Shown here in pieces: positions 51,063 through 63,483 of a stretch of 64,000 nt of DNA. Source of the DNA: Flaccisagitta enflata (lineage: Eukaryota > Chaetognatha > Sagittoidea > Aphragmophora); the NCBI GenBank assembly GCA_965153355.1, contig OZ231128.1, forward strand, positions 2,914,001-2,978,000, given 5' to 3'. The position numbers were made by a program, and so were the translations under genes. Position 1 is the stretch's first letter; every line of letters starts with the position of its first letter. Under the pieces are notes generated by a model that worked only from the letters and a program-made list of their open reading frames with translations, was not told the origin of the DNA and searched no databases.

Positions 51063-51634
51063 TCACTGTGCTTTTAAAACAATTCTGAGTGAAAAGTCAT
51101 ATAATTGTGGGTTTTTCTGCATTTTTGAGCAGTATTGGGGTGTAAGAGCATGTTACTAGCAAAAACAAAATCATTCCCTGAGCGCTTTTTGAGTAACCTT
51201 CAAAATCAGAAAAAAATAGACCTAAATTCAATGCAGATTCTTCTGGGATGTGTTGACTAAATTTCTGATTCTATATTGTTAATCTAAGCAAAATTCCCTT
51301 TTCATTTTTTTAGTCACCGTTACGAAAAAGTAATGGTGGCTCAAAATATGAAAACCTAATTTCTATATAAAACCATATAGTGTGACGTATCAAATGAAAG
51401 GAAATTTTGTATAGAATAACAATATGGAATCAAAAAATGAGCCAGTACAACTCATTAGAATCTGCATTACAAATAGGTTTAATTTTTTTCTATTTTGAAG
51501 ATTACTCAAAAAGCGCTCAGGGAATGATTTTATTTTTGCTAGTTACATGCTCTTACATCCCAATACTGCTCAAAAATGCTGAAAAACCCACAGATATACA
51601 ACTTTCCACTGAGAATTTTTTAAAAGCACAGTGA
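51063..51634. mobile_element. ~570-bp foldback element
   Basis: The left arm (TCACTGTGCTTTTAAAACAA, GCATTTTTGAGCAGTATTGG, TCATTCCCTGAGCGCTTTTT) and right arm (AAAAAGCGCTCAGGGAATGA, CCAATACTGCTCAAAAATGC, TTTTAAAAGCACAGTGA) are well-matched inverses of about 180 bp. The centre is unpaired. No coding potential is seen. Confidence 0.85.
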
Positions 51635-52090
51635 ATAGGTAGGGCTTCATGTATCTCCATATATTGAATAAAACAAACAAAATGTTTTCTTTAAGAAAAA
51701 AAAAGAGAGAAAGTTGAGAGAGAAGAGAGAGAGAGAGATTGAAAAAGAGGATAAAAAAATGAAGATAGAAAGAAAGAGAAACAAAAAAGACATGGAAAAA
51801 AAGACAAAAAAGATACAAAAAAATCTATACAAAATCTATTTCTTAACCTTTTTTAAATTGTAACAGGAGATATAATGAACTATTGTTTACTAACATTCAT
51901 TTTTGTAAAAAATTTTGATATATATTTCTTTATTTGAAATCAACCTATGAAGAAAAAATAATAGTCTTAGGATTTTTTTTTTGATAATCTTTATTTTGTA
52001 ATCATTATATTTATACCTGTTTTTATGATATTTTTTCTTTCTTTTTTTTCCATTATATATGTCTTTTTTGTTTTTGTCTGTGTGTGTGTG

Positions 52091-52165
<75 letters not shown>

Positions 52166-52483
52166 CGTAAATGAAGCATTTGCTTTCAACAAAAAAATAA
52201 TTTTGATTTTAATTATTGGGGCAGTGCCCTGACCCGAAGGTCGAAGCCGAAGGCGAAGTTAACTTTCAGACGATCCCTAAACATGCACACACGCACACAC
52301 GCGCGCACACACAAAAGCGCGCACACACAAACACATACACACTTACACACACAGGGACAGACGGCACAGACAGACTTAAATCAACAAACAAGACCGAAGA
52401 AATTTTTGTAAAAGAAAATTGATTTGAAGTGTCAAGGATTTAGTTGCAAGCAAAGCATCAATATCTCGATCGGCGATCTTTCC

Positions 52484-52700
52484 TTTTTTAGTCGCGTGCA
52501 CGCGACTCTACACCCCGCTTTGTTCGTCTGTCAGTCCGTCGGTTGGTTGGTTGGTCGGTCTGTCTGTCGGTCCGTCACACTTTTACTTTTTTTATCAATT
52601 TTATTCCCTTAAGTCATTATAAGTCATTTTAGAGTATACTAAGTCATTTTAAGTCATTCTAAGTCATTCTGTAAGTCTCGCACGCGACTTATAGTAGCAA
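52484..52700 (-). mobile_element. R1 element, subfamily 2, minus orientation
   Basis: TTTTTTAGTCGCGTGCACGC, ACACCCCGCTTTG, TTGGTTGGTTGGTCGG, GTCACACTTTTAC, then degenerate AAGTCATT repeats ending CGCACGCGACTTATAG. The 5' half is replaced by the AAGTCATT repeat. Confidence 0.7.
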
Positions 52701-53635
52701 GGGGATACCTAAAAATTCTATCTCACTTTTTCGGATAATATTGATGAAATAAGCCTAATAAGGTATTTTTAAAAGTATATCTTCAGTGAAATATTGACCA
52801 GGAACAATTTTCATACAAACCAGACAATGATAACTAAACAGAATTTGAGTTAAAATAATCGTTCATTTCTGCTTTCTTCCTTCCACCAAAGTTGTTTTGC
52901 TCAGTAGTTTTCATTTAAATATGCCCTGGAAAGATGTGATCGGGAGAAGGGGTGCGCATTGGAGAAAATATTTTTTGAAAACAGTTTTCAACAGTATGAA
53001 GTCTAAGGGGTTGTCGCATTGGGAAAATTATCGAGATATCATATAGGGAATATCTCGATGGTATCTAGATGATACGCCCAATGCGACAACCCCTAAACTC
53101 TATCACATATGTGTGAATCGCGCGTATGGAAGAATTTTGAGACTCCCTTCTATTCATTCAAAGTTGATAGTTTTTTCAGCATTTTCTCAGGATTCCGTTT
53201 CTTGTTTTTTCTCGTTTTTTTTCAATGTTGCTTGATTGTCTCAGGTGTGATTTGACGTATATCTGCCCATGTGAGCATATTTAAAGCTTTTAACCATGTT
53301 TTCACCATTTATCTCATGTATATAAACTCATTTTTACGCACAAATTAGACATTTTTCAACGATAGATCACAGCGTTTTGAACAGTTACGTGACCAGTCTC
53401 TACTTATAGGTGTTGGCCTTGTTTGAAGAGGAAAGGAGGGATTGATCTCATTTGTAAAGGAAGCATTAAGCATGAGCAATGTAAATTCGTTAGGAAAAGG
53501 AAAAGCAGATGCATGTTTTGTTGTGGAATCATCTTTCATGTCAGAGGGCAATTCTGGAGTCCCAATTTGCATGTTCGATAGGAAAAGTAAACAAAAAATC
53601 AAACTTCGGTTTATTGACCTACTGAATTCGGTGAC

Positions 53636-53725
53636 CTACTGATAAGTGACGACTCCGGATTCAGTGACGGAGCTGGGAGAGGGATCCGTACAGTAAAAAC
53701 AGTTCGAATCGAAGGTTCGGTCGGT
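53636..53725 (-). CDS. Putative C-terminal exon of an unidentified minus-strand gene
   Basis: On the minus strand, the acceptor CTATCTACAG is followed by 29 open codons beginning TDRTFDSNCFYCTDPSPSSV and ending GVVTYQ with a TAG stop (53638..53636). The entry phase is 0, which matches the exit phase of the putative exon at 58300..58200. I do not recognise the protein. The evidence is only splice-site context, an open frame and phase agreement, so it may be a chance frame. Confidence 0.4.
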   Translation of the reverse strand, partial: TDRTFDSNCFYCTDPSPSSVTESGVVTYQ

Positions 53726-54447
53726 CTGTAGATAGGATGTCCGATTATGTCCCGTTGATGGTGCTAAAACCTGATGCAAAGTTGCCTTTAATTTTTTTGT
53801 GCCGATATAAAAAGTGTTTTTAACTTTTTTTTCCTTCTTTGAAATGTACTGGCTTTCAATTTGCATATTTTAACAAGATTGCGCAAGCGAAGTAAAAAGG
53901 GGCACCAGTGGCTTTGATTTAAAAAAAAAGCTATGATGAGAATTAAAAACTCTGATATTAAGGGTGAAATACAATTGCAATCGATTATCATTATCTTTGA
54001 TATCACCTTTTTCATTTTGCGTATTAAAAAAAAAGATACTGAGAAAGGGCATAAAGAACCCCGAGATAGAGTGACTGAGACATATCTGATAAAACTGAGC
54101 AAAAGACTATTGGTTTTTATTGTCCTTGAGTAATTATGGTAATAAGATAGTGAAAGAGATCTAGAGACAGCGGACCTAAAAACACTTAAAACTGTCTTTG
54201 GTTTGGAGTTAGGCCTTAAACTTAGGATTTGGGCACTGATTCTGGGATTTAGGTCATCATGTCGGTTTATAGGCTACTACACTCGGATTTGACCTCAAGA
54301 CAGTAATTTGGGCCTAAAATGTTCTGCTATTTGATTAAAAGTGTAGATCTTATAAACCTCTGAAGCCGTTAGTCACGAATGGACCGACGGATGGACCGAC
54401 GGATGGACCGACGAAATGGAGTTTTACTGGAGAGGAAAATGGGGAGG

Positions 54448-54454
<7 letters not shown>

Positions 54455-54506
<52 letters not shown>
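54455..54506. repeat. (GA)n microsatellite
   Basis: About 25 GA units, next to GGACCGACGGAT repeats at 54379-54413. Confidence 0.9.
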
Positions 54507-54508
<2 letters not shown>

Positions 54509-54769
54509 CTCATTGCTCGGTTAGTGGTTGCGACATAAAATTTTTGTTTCAAACAAAAAGACAACCATTTGACCCATGAGTCGAGGAAAGGACAACAATT
54601 CAAATAATTGTGAAGATAATTTTGATTATCAGTTGGTCATACTCGTCGCCTCCTTAATCTGAACTCAATTTTCATGCTCTGATTTATCGGTTCTGTCGTT
54701 CTCTGTTTGTTTTCTGTTACTTCTTTGTACATTTTTCCTCTGTTTTTTTTTCTGAGTTTTCATTCTTTC

Positions 54770-55200
54770 TTTCTTTTTTTCTTTGTTTCTTTGTTTCTTT
54801 GTTTCTTTGTTTCTTTGTTTCTTTGTTTCTTTGTTTCTTTGTTTCTTTCTTTTTTTCCTTCTTTCTTTCTTTATCTCCTTCTTTCTTCCTTGCCCATAAG
54901 TTGTTTTTGTTTTTGTTTTACGCTCCTTTTTTTCTTTTTGCTTTCTTTCTTTTTTTCCTTTTGCTCTCTTTCTTTTTTTTCCTTTTGCTTTCTTTTTTTT
55001 TCCCTTTGCTTTATTTCTTTTTTCCCCTTTTTTTCTTTTGTTTTCTTTCTTTTTTCCCTTTTGCTTTCTATCTTTTTACTGTTCTCGTTCCCTTCCTCTT
55101 TCTTTCTCTCTCTCCTTGCGTCTTTCTTTTTTCTCCTTCCTTCTTTTCTCCCCTTTTCCCCCTCCTTTCTCTCTTTTCTTTTTTTCTGTCTCAATTTCTT
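54770..55200. repeat. TTTC/CTTT-rich degenerate tract
   Basis: GTTTCTTT units (54775-54850) followed by a diverged TTTC-rich stretch. The Phe/Ser frames are composition artefacts. Confidence 0.85.
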
Positions 55201-55293
55201 CTATCTCATCTCATCATTTAGTAAGGTCAAGTCCATGTGTTTTTTTTTCGCCTACGCTTTGATATATTCGTTTTTTTGTCGTTCTTTTCAAGA

Positions 55294-55654
<361 letters not shown>

Positions 55655-55797
55655 CTTCCATCCATGTTGGCCTTTTTTTTATTTCCTAATAGACTTGATG
55701 CTGCCGGCTGCCAGAGGCCATGATTGTGCCGGCAATGAACGAATGAATGAATCGATGAATGAATGAATTCTTTCTCGTTGGAAATTCATCATTCTTA

Positions 55798-55926
<129 letters not shown>

Positions 55927-56078
55927 AAGAAAAAGTTGAGGATCGAATCAGCTTAACTGAAACATAAGTTATGATTAGGAAAATACATGAACGGGAAGGA
56001 CTACCAGAATGGTACGCTCGTGGGTGCAAACGATTACCAACGACCCGACTATATATAGTATATAATCTTTTGGGTATA

Positions 56079-56255
56079 CAGTTGAACCCCGCTCTAACGG
56101 ACCCGCCACCAACGGAATTCCTCCTATAACAGACACAAATTCATGGTTCCTTCAAGTTAATTTCTTTTATTTCCTTTGTTGGCAATCACAGAAGTCCGCC
56201 TATAACAGAAGAAAACTGTTGGTCCCCTGAAATCCGTTAGAGCGGGGTTCAAGTG
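56079..56255. mobile_element. 177-bp TA-flanked MITE, Tc1/mariner type
   Basis: Ends CAGTTGAACCCCGCTCTAAC and its near-inverse GTTAGAGCGGGGTTCAAGTG, bounded by TA, with CCTATAACAGA repeated inside each arm. Fragments of the same family occur at about 24062 and 28660 (CCCGCTCTAACGGAT). Confidence 0.85.
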
Positions 56256-56569
56256 TACATCGTTATGTGACGCCTTACAGGTGGTACTTTTTGATTAGGT
56301 GCCCTATTCAATTCACTGCATGAAGCAATGAATTCAAATTATAAATACGAATTGTTTGTAAATGGTCCGCGAAAAATGCAGCAGATGGTCACCGTAGAGT
56401 GCGCGTGAGCTTGGTTGTTTGCAGTTGAATGTATAATCGATGGCAGAAGGTCAAGGTGGATCACAGATGGAAGCTGTCATTTCAGATTGTCAATTACAGG
56501 TGATTGAAGATGGTTGATGGTTGATCGAACATTAAAGACTGAAGTCAATTTCAATTTAATGAAGGTCGT

Positions 56570-56830
56570 GGTCAATTGCAGATATTGATTGTCAATTGCA
56601 GATATTCATGGTAAATTGCAGATAACTATGGTCAATTGTAGATATTTATTGTCGATTGCAGTTGTTCATGGTCAATGGCGGATATTTATGGTCAATTGCA
56701 GACATTTATGGTCAATAGCACGTATTCTTGGTCAATAGCAGGTATGGTCAATGGCAAGTATCTAAAGTCAATAGCAGGTATTCATGGTCAGCAGATATTT
56801 ACGATCAATAGCAGGAAGTGGTCACTAGTC
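56570..56830. repeat. ~30-bp degenerate tandem repeat (GGTCAATTGCAGATATTTAT)
   Basis: About eight diverged units of ATGGTCAATTGCAGATATT. Non-coding. Confidence 0.8.
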
Positions 56831-57208
56831 AATCATCGGTGGTCGTAATTGAAAACTTGTTGACAGATGGTGAAAACTTGCTGCTGTTGACAGATGGTGC
56901 TCCTAGTCTACCGTAGAGGGTCAGATGATCGATTGAAGATGGATATGGTTGCTTGCAAAAGGGTTGTTGATTGTGGGGAGATCGATTTCGATTTAAGATG
57001 GTCGAGGTTGATTATGGGGAAGTCGATTTCGATATAAGATGGTTGATTGTTGATGGCATGAAGGAGAATTTATATTCAAAATCCAAACGGTCATGGACGG
57101 GTGGTCGATTTGAAGCTGAATCAGGGGATCTTGTTGCTGTTTGTAGTTGATCCTCATTCAATGCGAAGAGAAGGAAATCAAGGCCACAACTACAACATCA
57201 AAATGGTG

Positions 57209-57243
<35 letters not shown>

Positions 57244-58199
57244 AAAAAGCCGACGACCACAATCAACGACGATTGGATCTTTTGTTTTTACTATCGTTTT
57301 CTGTTGTTTGTTTCTTTAGCTTTGAGGTAAGAAAAAAAATTGCTGATTTCTTTCGTAAAAAGAAATTTTGATCCGGGAAATGCGTCAAGGTGGCATCGCC
57401 TTCACCCACCCCATCATACCACCCCCCTCCACTAACACCATCAAGTCTCCCACCTTATCATCCCACCCCCTTTCACTGACACCATCAAGTCACCCACCCC
57501 ATCATACCATCTCCCTTCACTGACTCCATCATCCCACCCACCCCATTTTAGTATTCGAATATACACTTCTAACGCTAACATGACCCCCATGCAGTCCCCC
57601 CCATGCCCCGCCCCCCCCCCATGAACCCCATGCAGCCACTACAAACGCTTGTTTCGTTTTCAATGAGGCAAAGTATGAATAATCATCATCATGCATATTT
57701 AATTCGAGAAATCGACAGATATGATTGAGTTAAGTACATATTTGTAGCTGTTTCATTGATACTGAAACGCTTTCTATCCACATATAATCATTCTAAGATC
57801 GTTAGCGATAAGAATAACATGCGAGTGTCAGAAAAAGAAAAAAAATGGATAGCTCGCGTTATCCCTGCGAGACCCATGTACACACTTTATTCGTCGTTTT
57901 ACCAACTTAGACATGAATGTTCGCGTGCATTACACGATTGCAAACGAAGAAAATAAAACCTAACAGTACTACAGATGCGATAACCATCAGCAAATACAAT
58001 CTTATAGCGTGAAAAAATGTTTGTATATATCGCGCAAATAATGTAAAACTACGCCATTCATGTTACGCTTGACAGGAAATATGTAAAAGAGAAAAAAATG
58101 TCATGAATTACATACATGGACAATGTAAATAATTGTTTATACACAAAATTTGCAGTGTTCTTTTTTTATTACTACAAAATAAAGAAAAAAAAAACTTAC

Positions 58200-58300
58200 C
58201 CGAAGAAGAATTGAGTTGGATATTCCTTCACCAAGCAGCGTGAAGAAGGAGTTGGTGTTTCTGAAGACTGTGTCGGTGAAGAAGCACACGGAGCGCCTCA
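58200..58300 (-). CDS. Putative internal exon of an unidentified minus-strand gene
   Basis: A 101-bp segment lies between a CT-rich tract ending ACGTGAG and a strong donor CGG|GTAAGT. It enters in phase 1 and is open throughout: RRSVCFFTDTVFRNTNSFFT then LLGEGISNSILLR. Codon content looks protein-like, and its phases fit the putative exons at 59186..59155 and 53725..53636. It could instead be an untranslated exon of TnI copy A. Not recognised as any family. Confidence 0.4.
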
Positions 58301-58321
58301 CTCACGTGCGGAGAGGAGGAG

Positions 58322-58440
58322 GAGGAGGAGGAGGAAGATGACGAGCAAGTGGAGGATGAAGAGGAAGAAGAAGAAGAAGAAGAAGAAGAAGAAGAAGAAG
58401 AAGAAGAAGAAGAAGAAGAAGAAGAAGAAGAAGAAGAAGA
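58322..58440. repeat. (GAA)n with (GAT)n
   Basis: About 26 GAA units followed by GATGGT-type repeats up to 58515. On the minus strand this supplies the pyrimidine tract in front of the putative exon at 58300. Confidence 0.9.
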
Positions 58441-58599
58441 TGATGATGATAGTGATGGTGATGATGATGATGGTGATAATGATGGTGATGGTGATGGTGA
58501 TAATGATGGTGATGGTGTTAGATCGAATCAAAAGCGGAGGAGGATGTATGAAGAGTTTTTTGAAGGCGTACTGGGGCAAGGGCAATATCTGATACTTTA

Positions 58600-58905
58600 C
58601 AGTCAGTGGAAAAACACTAGAGTTATACATATCATACAATTGACTTTGATCCAACATATTGCTCATAAACAAAATATTGTATGCAACAACCAGTTGCTTA
58701 TATTACAGCTGGCTGTAACCAACAAAATGTTGAATGCAACAACTGGTTGTTTGAATTACAGCCGGCTGTAATACTACAATTTTGTAACATTACAGCCGGG
58801 TGTAATTTCAACCTCTAGTTGTTGCATGCAAAGTTTATTATCAGTATGTTGGATAAAAACCAATGGTATGATATATATACCTATTATGTTTTGTCCATCG
58901 ACTGT
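58600..58905. mobile_element. TA-flanked MITE (family M6), second copy, 306 bp
   Basis: Ends CAGTCAGTGGAAAAACAC and GTTTTGTCCATCGACTG with TA flanks. Internal palindromes TTACAGCTGGCTGTAA and TTACAGCCGGCTGTAA match the copy at 28690-28997 in order and spacing. Confidence 0.85.
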
Positions 58906-59154
58906 ATACGTACATCCTTGTTGTAGTACGCATTGTAAGATGTACATTGAACATCATGATTTTCGGAATATTTCAAACAAGCTGACTACTTAAAATTGGA
59001 GACATTAATGTAACTAGAAGCTGTTCTTCAATGAGGTTATTGCGTCATGTAACATGAGTCCATACAGCTACAATCCCTCCAACTCGGTTCTGTTAGCGAT
59101 CGCGATCGTGCACGCAAATTCAGTCCTCTGCACTCTTTTTTATCTCTTACTTAC

Positions 59155-59186
59155 AAATAGAACGTTGTAGATCCAAATGAAGACCT
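59155..59186 (-). CDS. Putative 32-bp micro-exon, minus strand
   Basis: Acceptor CCTCTTTCAG and donor GTAAGTAAG enclose 32 nt. In the phase that joins the exon at 58300 it encodes GLHLDLQRSI plus a split codon. In another phase it reads VFIWIYNVLF, but that does not join in frame. Support is limited to good splice sites and phase agreement. Confidence 0.35.
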
Positions 59187-59214
59187 CTGAAAGAGGAAGG
59201 AAGAAGAAAGAGAG

Positions 59215-59399
<185 letters not shown>

Positions 59400-59602
59400 A
59401 AAGGCAGTCTGACGCTGGAAGTTGTTGCACGGAAGAGCATCGAGCATGTGGTCGACTTTCGACGTTGCCTAGACCGCGATCGAGTGTATGTGGGCGATTG
59501 CATGATGCGCGTGAGAGAGAGACTGACAAATAGTAGGACAGACAGATAGACTAACAGACAAGAAGACAGAATGATTGACAATTGAAAACACAGATAATCA
59601 GC

Positions 59603-59654
<52 letters not shown>

Positions 59655-60054
59655 TAGAGAGAAAGACAGACAGATAAACGGACAGAGAAAGAGATAGCTT
59701 AAAAGAATCTAGAACGTGGGGTCAACAGCAGAATGTGAAAGATTAAGAAAGTGATTTGCAATTAGCAGAACTCGTGAACCGAGAGCAAGAAGATGGTTGA
59801 GCAAGACGAAGGTTATTTTTAACCTCATCGTCATCGTAAAATGAGACAATTGTTGCTGAATGAAGTGATTGATAATCGTTTGTGCGTTCGTCTTAACTAC
59901 AACTGTAATCACTACTGCCTGTGCGATTGTGGGTCATGACGTGTCCGTTTATACCGATTGATTATACAGTTGATCTCCACTAGAACTTGATAACAAAGCC
60001 ATGTCATATCTCTCGTGGAAAAGCATTAGTATTTGCCAATTTAGCAATTTATCA

Positions 60055-60125
60055 AACAAGACCGTATACATGACTACCCAAGCCGCGTGCGTTTGGGCAG
60101 GGGCAGCAATGAAAAAGGCCCACCG
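60055..60125 (+). mobile_element. R1 element, 5' fragment
   Basis: AACAAGACCGTATACATGAC, CCCAAGCCGCGTGCGTTTGG and GCAGGGGCAG only. Confidence 0.6.
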
Positions 60126-61694
60126 TATATCAGGCGTTCTTTATCTTCTTTCCTTCCGAGTAGCATGTATTTTCCCTTTAAACATTCCAGCTTGTCTGTT
60201 ACATTCTTGTCAAAAAGGCTAGTTACCGTGAGAGGTAAAATCAGGCCTGTATATTATTGAGTTTCCCCACCCCGCCCCCGTGGGGGGGGGGGGGGAGGGA
60301 AATCAAAGGGTTTAGAGATGGGGAAGGAAATCAAATGGGGAAAAACAGAAAAAAAGAAAATCGGGGGAGAATATAACTTTTGACAGTACTAAATCATAAG
60401 TGCTGATCAGTAAAACACAATTTTACACTAAATCTACACTGTTTTAGTGCCTTATGGGAAAGAAAATCATTGATTTTAAAACGCGACATGTTGCGTCGCG
60501 GGGAAGAAAATCAAAGGCAGGGGGGAAAAAATCAAAAGTGACTCAATTATATACACCTCTGGGTAAAATATGAGGCTTCTATCACTTCAATCATTTTTGC
60601 TACAGGATATTCAATGTGGAAACAAACCAAGCTGAGGTCAATATTTGCAAAAGAATGAGGCGAAAACAAATATTGTTCCACATATATTGGACAATAAATA
60701 ACGGTTCTTAACTAAGATGATGTTAGTTAGTTGTTTCAAACCGCGCACTGACAAAAATCTGCCCAAACAAATATTCATTGGCCCTCCTCTGAGTGACAAG
60801 ATGACCTTGATCATACAGAGGCATTTTATGCCCCCCCCCCCATATCGTAACAACGATATGAGGACCTAGTTTGCATATTGCATTAGCAAGGTTTCTTTCA
60901 GTATTTATGATAATGTAACGTCATCTCAGATTCATTAATTGTACACTTGGTTGTGTGTTGGATCTCAAAATTACTAAATAGAAATCTTTGATTTCTAAGG
61001 TCGTTTCAATTGTATCGCGTTAAACAACGTTGACGAAAATTGTTCTGCGTCTCAACTCTAGGCATATTCATCAGAGAAAAACTGTCGTAAATTCTTGGAA
61101 ACGACAATAACAAAGAAGTGGTACCTAGTTACAAGGCTCAATTTTTATCCGTCATTAAAAAATAAGCTTCCCTAGCCTTGAGAAAAGTATAGATATTTGC
61201 GCAAATTAATGCCGAAACATTTCCTACAAACCTGTTACAAAATACAACCAAGAAAGTAAAAGGATTTGACATCGAAAACGCAGCTAAATTTAGCCAAATA
61301 TTTACGACAGAAAAAGCGAGATGAACACTCAAATAGTTCACCGATTACTCATGCCGAGATCAACAAATTCCAAACCTACCAGATAAGCATCGAGTGAAAT
61401 GAGGTGGAAGTTAATGCTATGTACCATGTTCCCGGTTGTTTCCTTTTCACTATCTTCCTCTTCATTTTCTTTTCTTCTCATTCTTCTTCTCCTTAGCCTT
61501 GGACGTATATGGAAAATTGATAGTGGCGCGCGTATCAATTATTCAGAGAGAGTTCACAAAGCCCCTTTCCAATCATTTTAGTTTTACTATAGACTTTATC
61601 GCGCGGACATTGTTACACCTCTCATGACTTTCAGGGTGTTCGGTAGGCCTACTTACCCCCTAATAATTTCATAATGGGCGGTGGGTACCCTTAC

Positions 61695-61748
61695 GGGCTC
61701 CCGGCCCTCCGGATACGTCTTCCTCACGTCGTGCCTCAGGAACTGCAA
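61695..61748 (-). CDS. Putative 54-bp exon, minus strand
   Basis: Acceptor CCCTTTCACGCAG (with a second CAG six bases on) and donor CCC|GTAAGG enclose 54 nt with two open frames: LQFLRHDVRKTYPEGREP in phase 0, or AVPEARREEDVSGGPGA in phase 1. It is GC-rich relative to its surroundings. It may belong to the same gene as 59186..59155, but no connecting exon was found. Confidence 0.35.
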
Positions 61749-62097
61749 CTGCGTGAAAGGGCTAAAATGCATAGATATATTTTCAAGACTCGAGCCTTTT
61801 TTCGGTTGCTTCATTTCCATCTTTTCATGCGTTTATTACTTTCGGCTCTTTTCAATTAAACATAATGTGTGCATCTGGATACGGTACCAAGGAAATTTCG
61901 CTTATCGCTTGTAGCTATCACAATTATATATCATCATTATCTAAATTTCTTTTCCTCCAAACCACAATATGCAAATGAGCACCTAACCAGTCATATCCGA
62001 TGGTCGAAGGCTGGTCGGTCGGTCTGTGGTTCTGTTGGTCCGTCAGTTGCTGATCAATTAAATGCATTTGCGCCGATTGGCCTTCTTTGCCTTCTTC

Positions 62098-62240
62098 CTC
62101 TTCTTTTTCTTCTTCTTCTTCTTCTTCTTCTTCTTCTTCTTCTTCTTCTTCTTCTTCTTCTTCTTCTTCTTCTTCTTCTTCTTCTTCTTCTTCTTCTTCT
62201 TCTATTGCTTCTTCTTCTTCTCCTTCTTTTTCTTTTTTCA
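62098..62240. repeat. (TTC)n microsatellite
   Basis: About 40 TTC units. It abuts the R1 element at 62261. Confidence 0.95.
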
Positions 62241-62260
62241 TTTTCATTTTCAATTTCATT

Positions 62261-62482
62261 TTTTTAGTCGCGTGCACGCGACTCTACAACCCGCTTTGTC
62301 CGTCGGTCGGTCGGTTGGTTGGTTGGTCGATTGGTCGGTCGGTTGGTCGGTCGGTCACACTTTACTTTTTGATATGATTACATTTCTTTGACCTCACTGC
62401 TCCTGCCCAATTGATCTGGTGACCTCAAATATGGCCCCTGCCCACCCGCACGCGACTTCAGTAGCCGTGTATCCGGCCTTGT
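62261..62482 (-). mobile_element. R1 element, subfamily 2, minus orientation, complete
   Basis: TTTTTAGTCGCGTGCACGCG, ACAACCCGCTTTGTCC, TCGGTTGGTTGGTTGGTC, CACACTTTACTTTTTG, CACTGCTCCTGCCC, ATGGCCCCTGCCCACCCGCA and GCCGTGTATCCGGCCTTGTT. It is the best example of this subfamily in the window. Confidence 0.85.
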
Positions 62483-62490
62483 TCTTTTTC

Positions 62491-62607
62491 TTTTTAGTTG
62501 CAGACACGCAACTCTATAAGGGACTTTGTCAGTCCATCCGTCTGTCCGTCCACCCGTCCATCCATCCGTCTGTCCGTCTGGTCATCCGACCATCCGTCCA
62601 TCCATCC

Positions 62608-62682
<75 letters not shown>

Positions 62683-62860
62683 CATCCGTCCGTCCGTCCA
62701 TCCATCTGTCTATCTGTCTGTCTATCTGTCTGTCCATCCGTCCACCTGTCCATCTGTCCGTCCATCTGTCCGTCCGTCCGTCCGTCCGTCCATCCATCCA
62801 TCCATCCGTCCGTCGGCCCATGGTGATTGAGTTGAAAAGTAGAAAACCCAGCGTAGGTGA
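62491..62860 (-). mobile_element. R1 element, subfamily 1, with expanded internal tetranucleotide array
   Basis: It starts TTTTTAGTTGCAGACACGCA and CTCTATAAGGGAC. The internal TCCG stretch, 10-60 bp in other copies, has grown to about 290 bp of TCTG/TCCA/TCCG. It then resumes with GATTGAGTTGAAAAGTAGAA and is truncated. Confidence 0.75.
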
Positions 62861-62899
62861 TACTTTTTGGGCAGCGGCCAAAGGACACAGGGGTGAATT

Positions 62900-63225
62900 T
62901 CCAGACGTCCGTTTGTCCATCTGTCCGTCCGTCCGTCCGTCCATTTGTCCATCCGTCCGTAGATCCATCCATCCATCCTTCCGTCCTTCCATCCGTCCCT
63001 CCCATCCATCTGTCCATCCGTCCATCCATCCATCCATCTGTCAGTCCATCGGTCAATCCGTCTGTCTGTCTGTCCATCCATCCGTCTGTCTGTCCATCCA
63101 TCCGTCTGTCCATCCATCTGTCCATCTGTCCTTCTGTCCATGCATCCTCCCGACGGTCCATCCCTCCGGCCGTCTGTCCATCCATCCATTCCATTGTCCG
63201 TCCGTCTGTCCGTTCATCCATCCCG
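62900..63225. repeat. TCCA/TCTG/TCCG tetranucleotide tract
   Basis: A second long tetranucleotide tract, preceded by ACAGGGGTGAATTTCCAGAC, whose inverse occurs at about 2027-2046. The Pro/Ser/Val frames (and Asp/Gly/Arg frames on the other strand) are artefacts. Confidence 0.9.
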
Positions 63226-63239
63226 TCCCCCCCAAAGAC

Positions 63240-63480
63240 CATCTGGGCCTCAAATCAGCACTCTCAGGCTTAATTTTGGCCTTCAAAGCCCTTGAATCAG
63301 CCCTTCCAACCCTCAATTTGGCCTTCAAGACCTAAACTCAGCTCTCCAGACCTCAAATCTGCCATACAGACCTGAAATCATCTCTCTGGGCCTAAAATAT
63401 GCCCTTTCAGCTATAAGTCTGCCCCCAAGACCTCAAATTTGCTCTTTAAGCCTAAAATCTGCCCTCCAGATCTCAAATTC
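63240..63480. repeat. ~28-bp degenerate minisatellite (CCTCAAATCTGCCCTCCAGA)
   Basis: About nine diverged units of GACCTCAAATCTGCCCTCCA. Inverse-oriented relatives occur at 18900-19030 (GAGGCCTGAGAGGACTGATT). Confidence 0.7.
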
Positions 63481-63483
63481 GCC

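Larger units (their letters stand above)
48372..53635. other. 5' flank of TnI copy A, no exon recognised
   Basis: If TnI A has an untranslated first exon or its own promoter it should be here, but nothing decisive is visible. Contents: (GTT)n and (GTTTTT)n at 49180-49367; GA/GAAA tracts at 49850-50000; GA at 50360-50425; a ~45-bp ACAGACAACAGT repeat at 49618-49735; a foldback element at 51063-51634; and an R1 copy at 52484. Confidence 0.5.

Noticed and set aside
53442-53642. 66-residue plus-strand frame of ordinary composition
   Set aside because: No splice sites, start context or family resemblance could be found; it was not strong enough to call.
61338-61538. Minus-strand Lys-rich end (KAKEKKNEKKRK then stop) as a terminal exon
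   Set aside because: The candidate acceptor has a weak pyrimidine tract and the sequence is low-complexity AAG/GAA.
62498-63335. Frames rich in Pro-Ser-Val or Thr-Asp-Gly-Arg
   Set aside because: Translation of TCCG/TCTG/TCCA tetranucleotide arrays inside or beside an R1 element.
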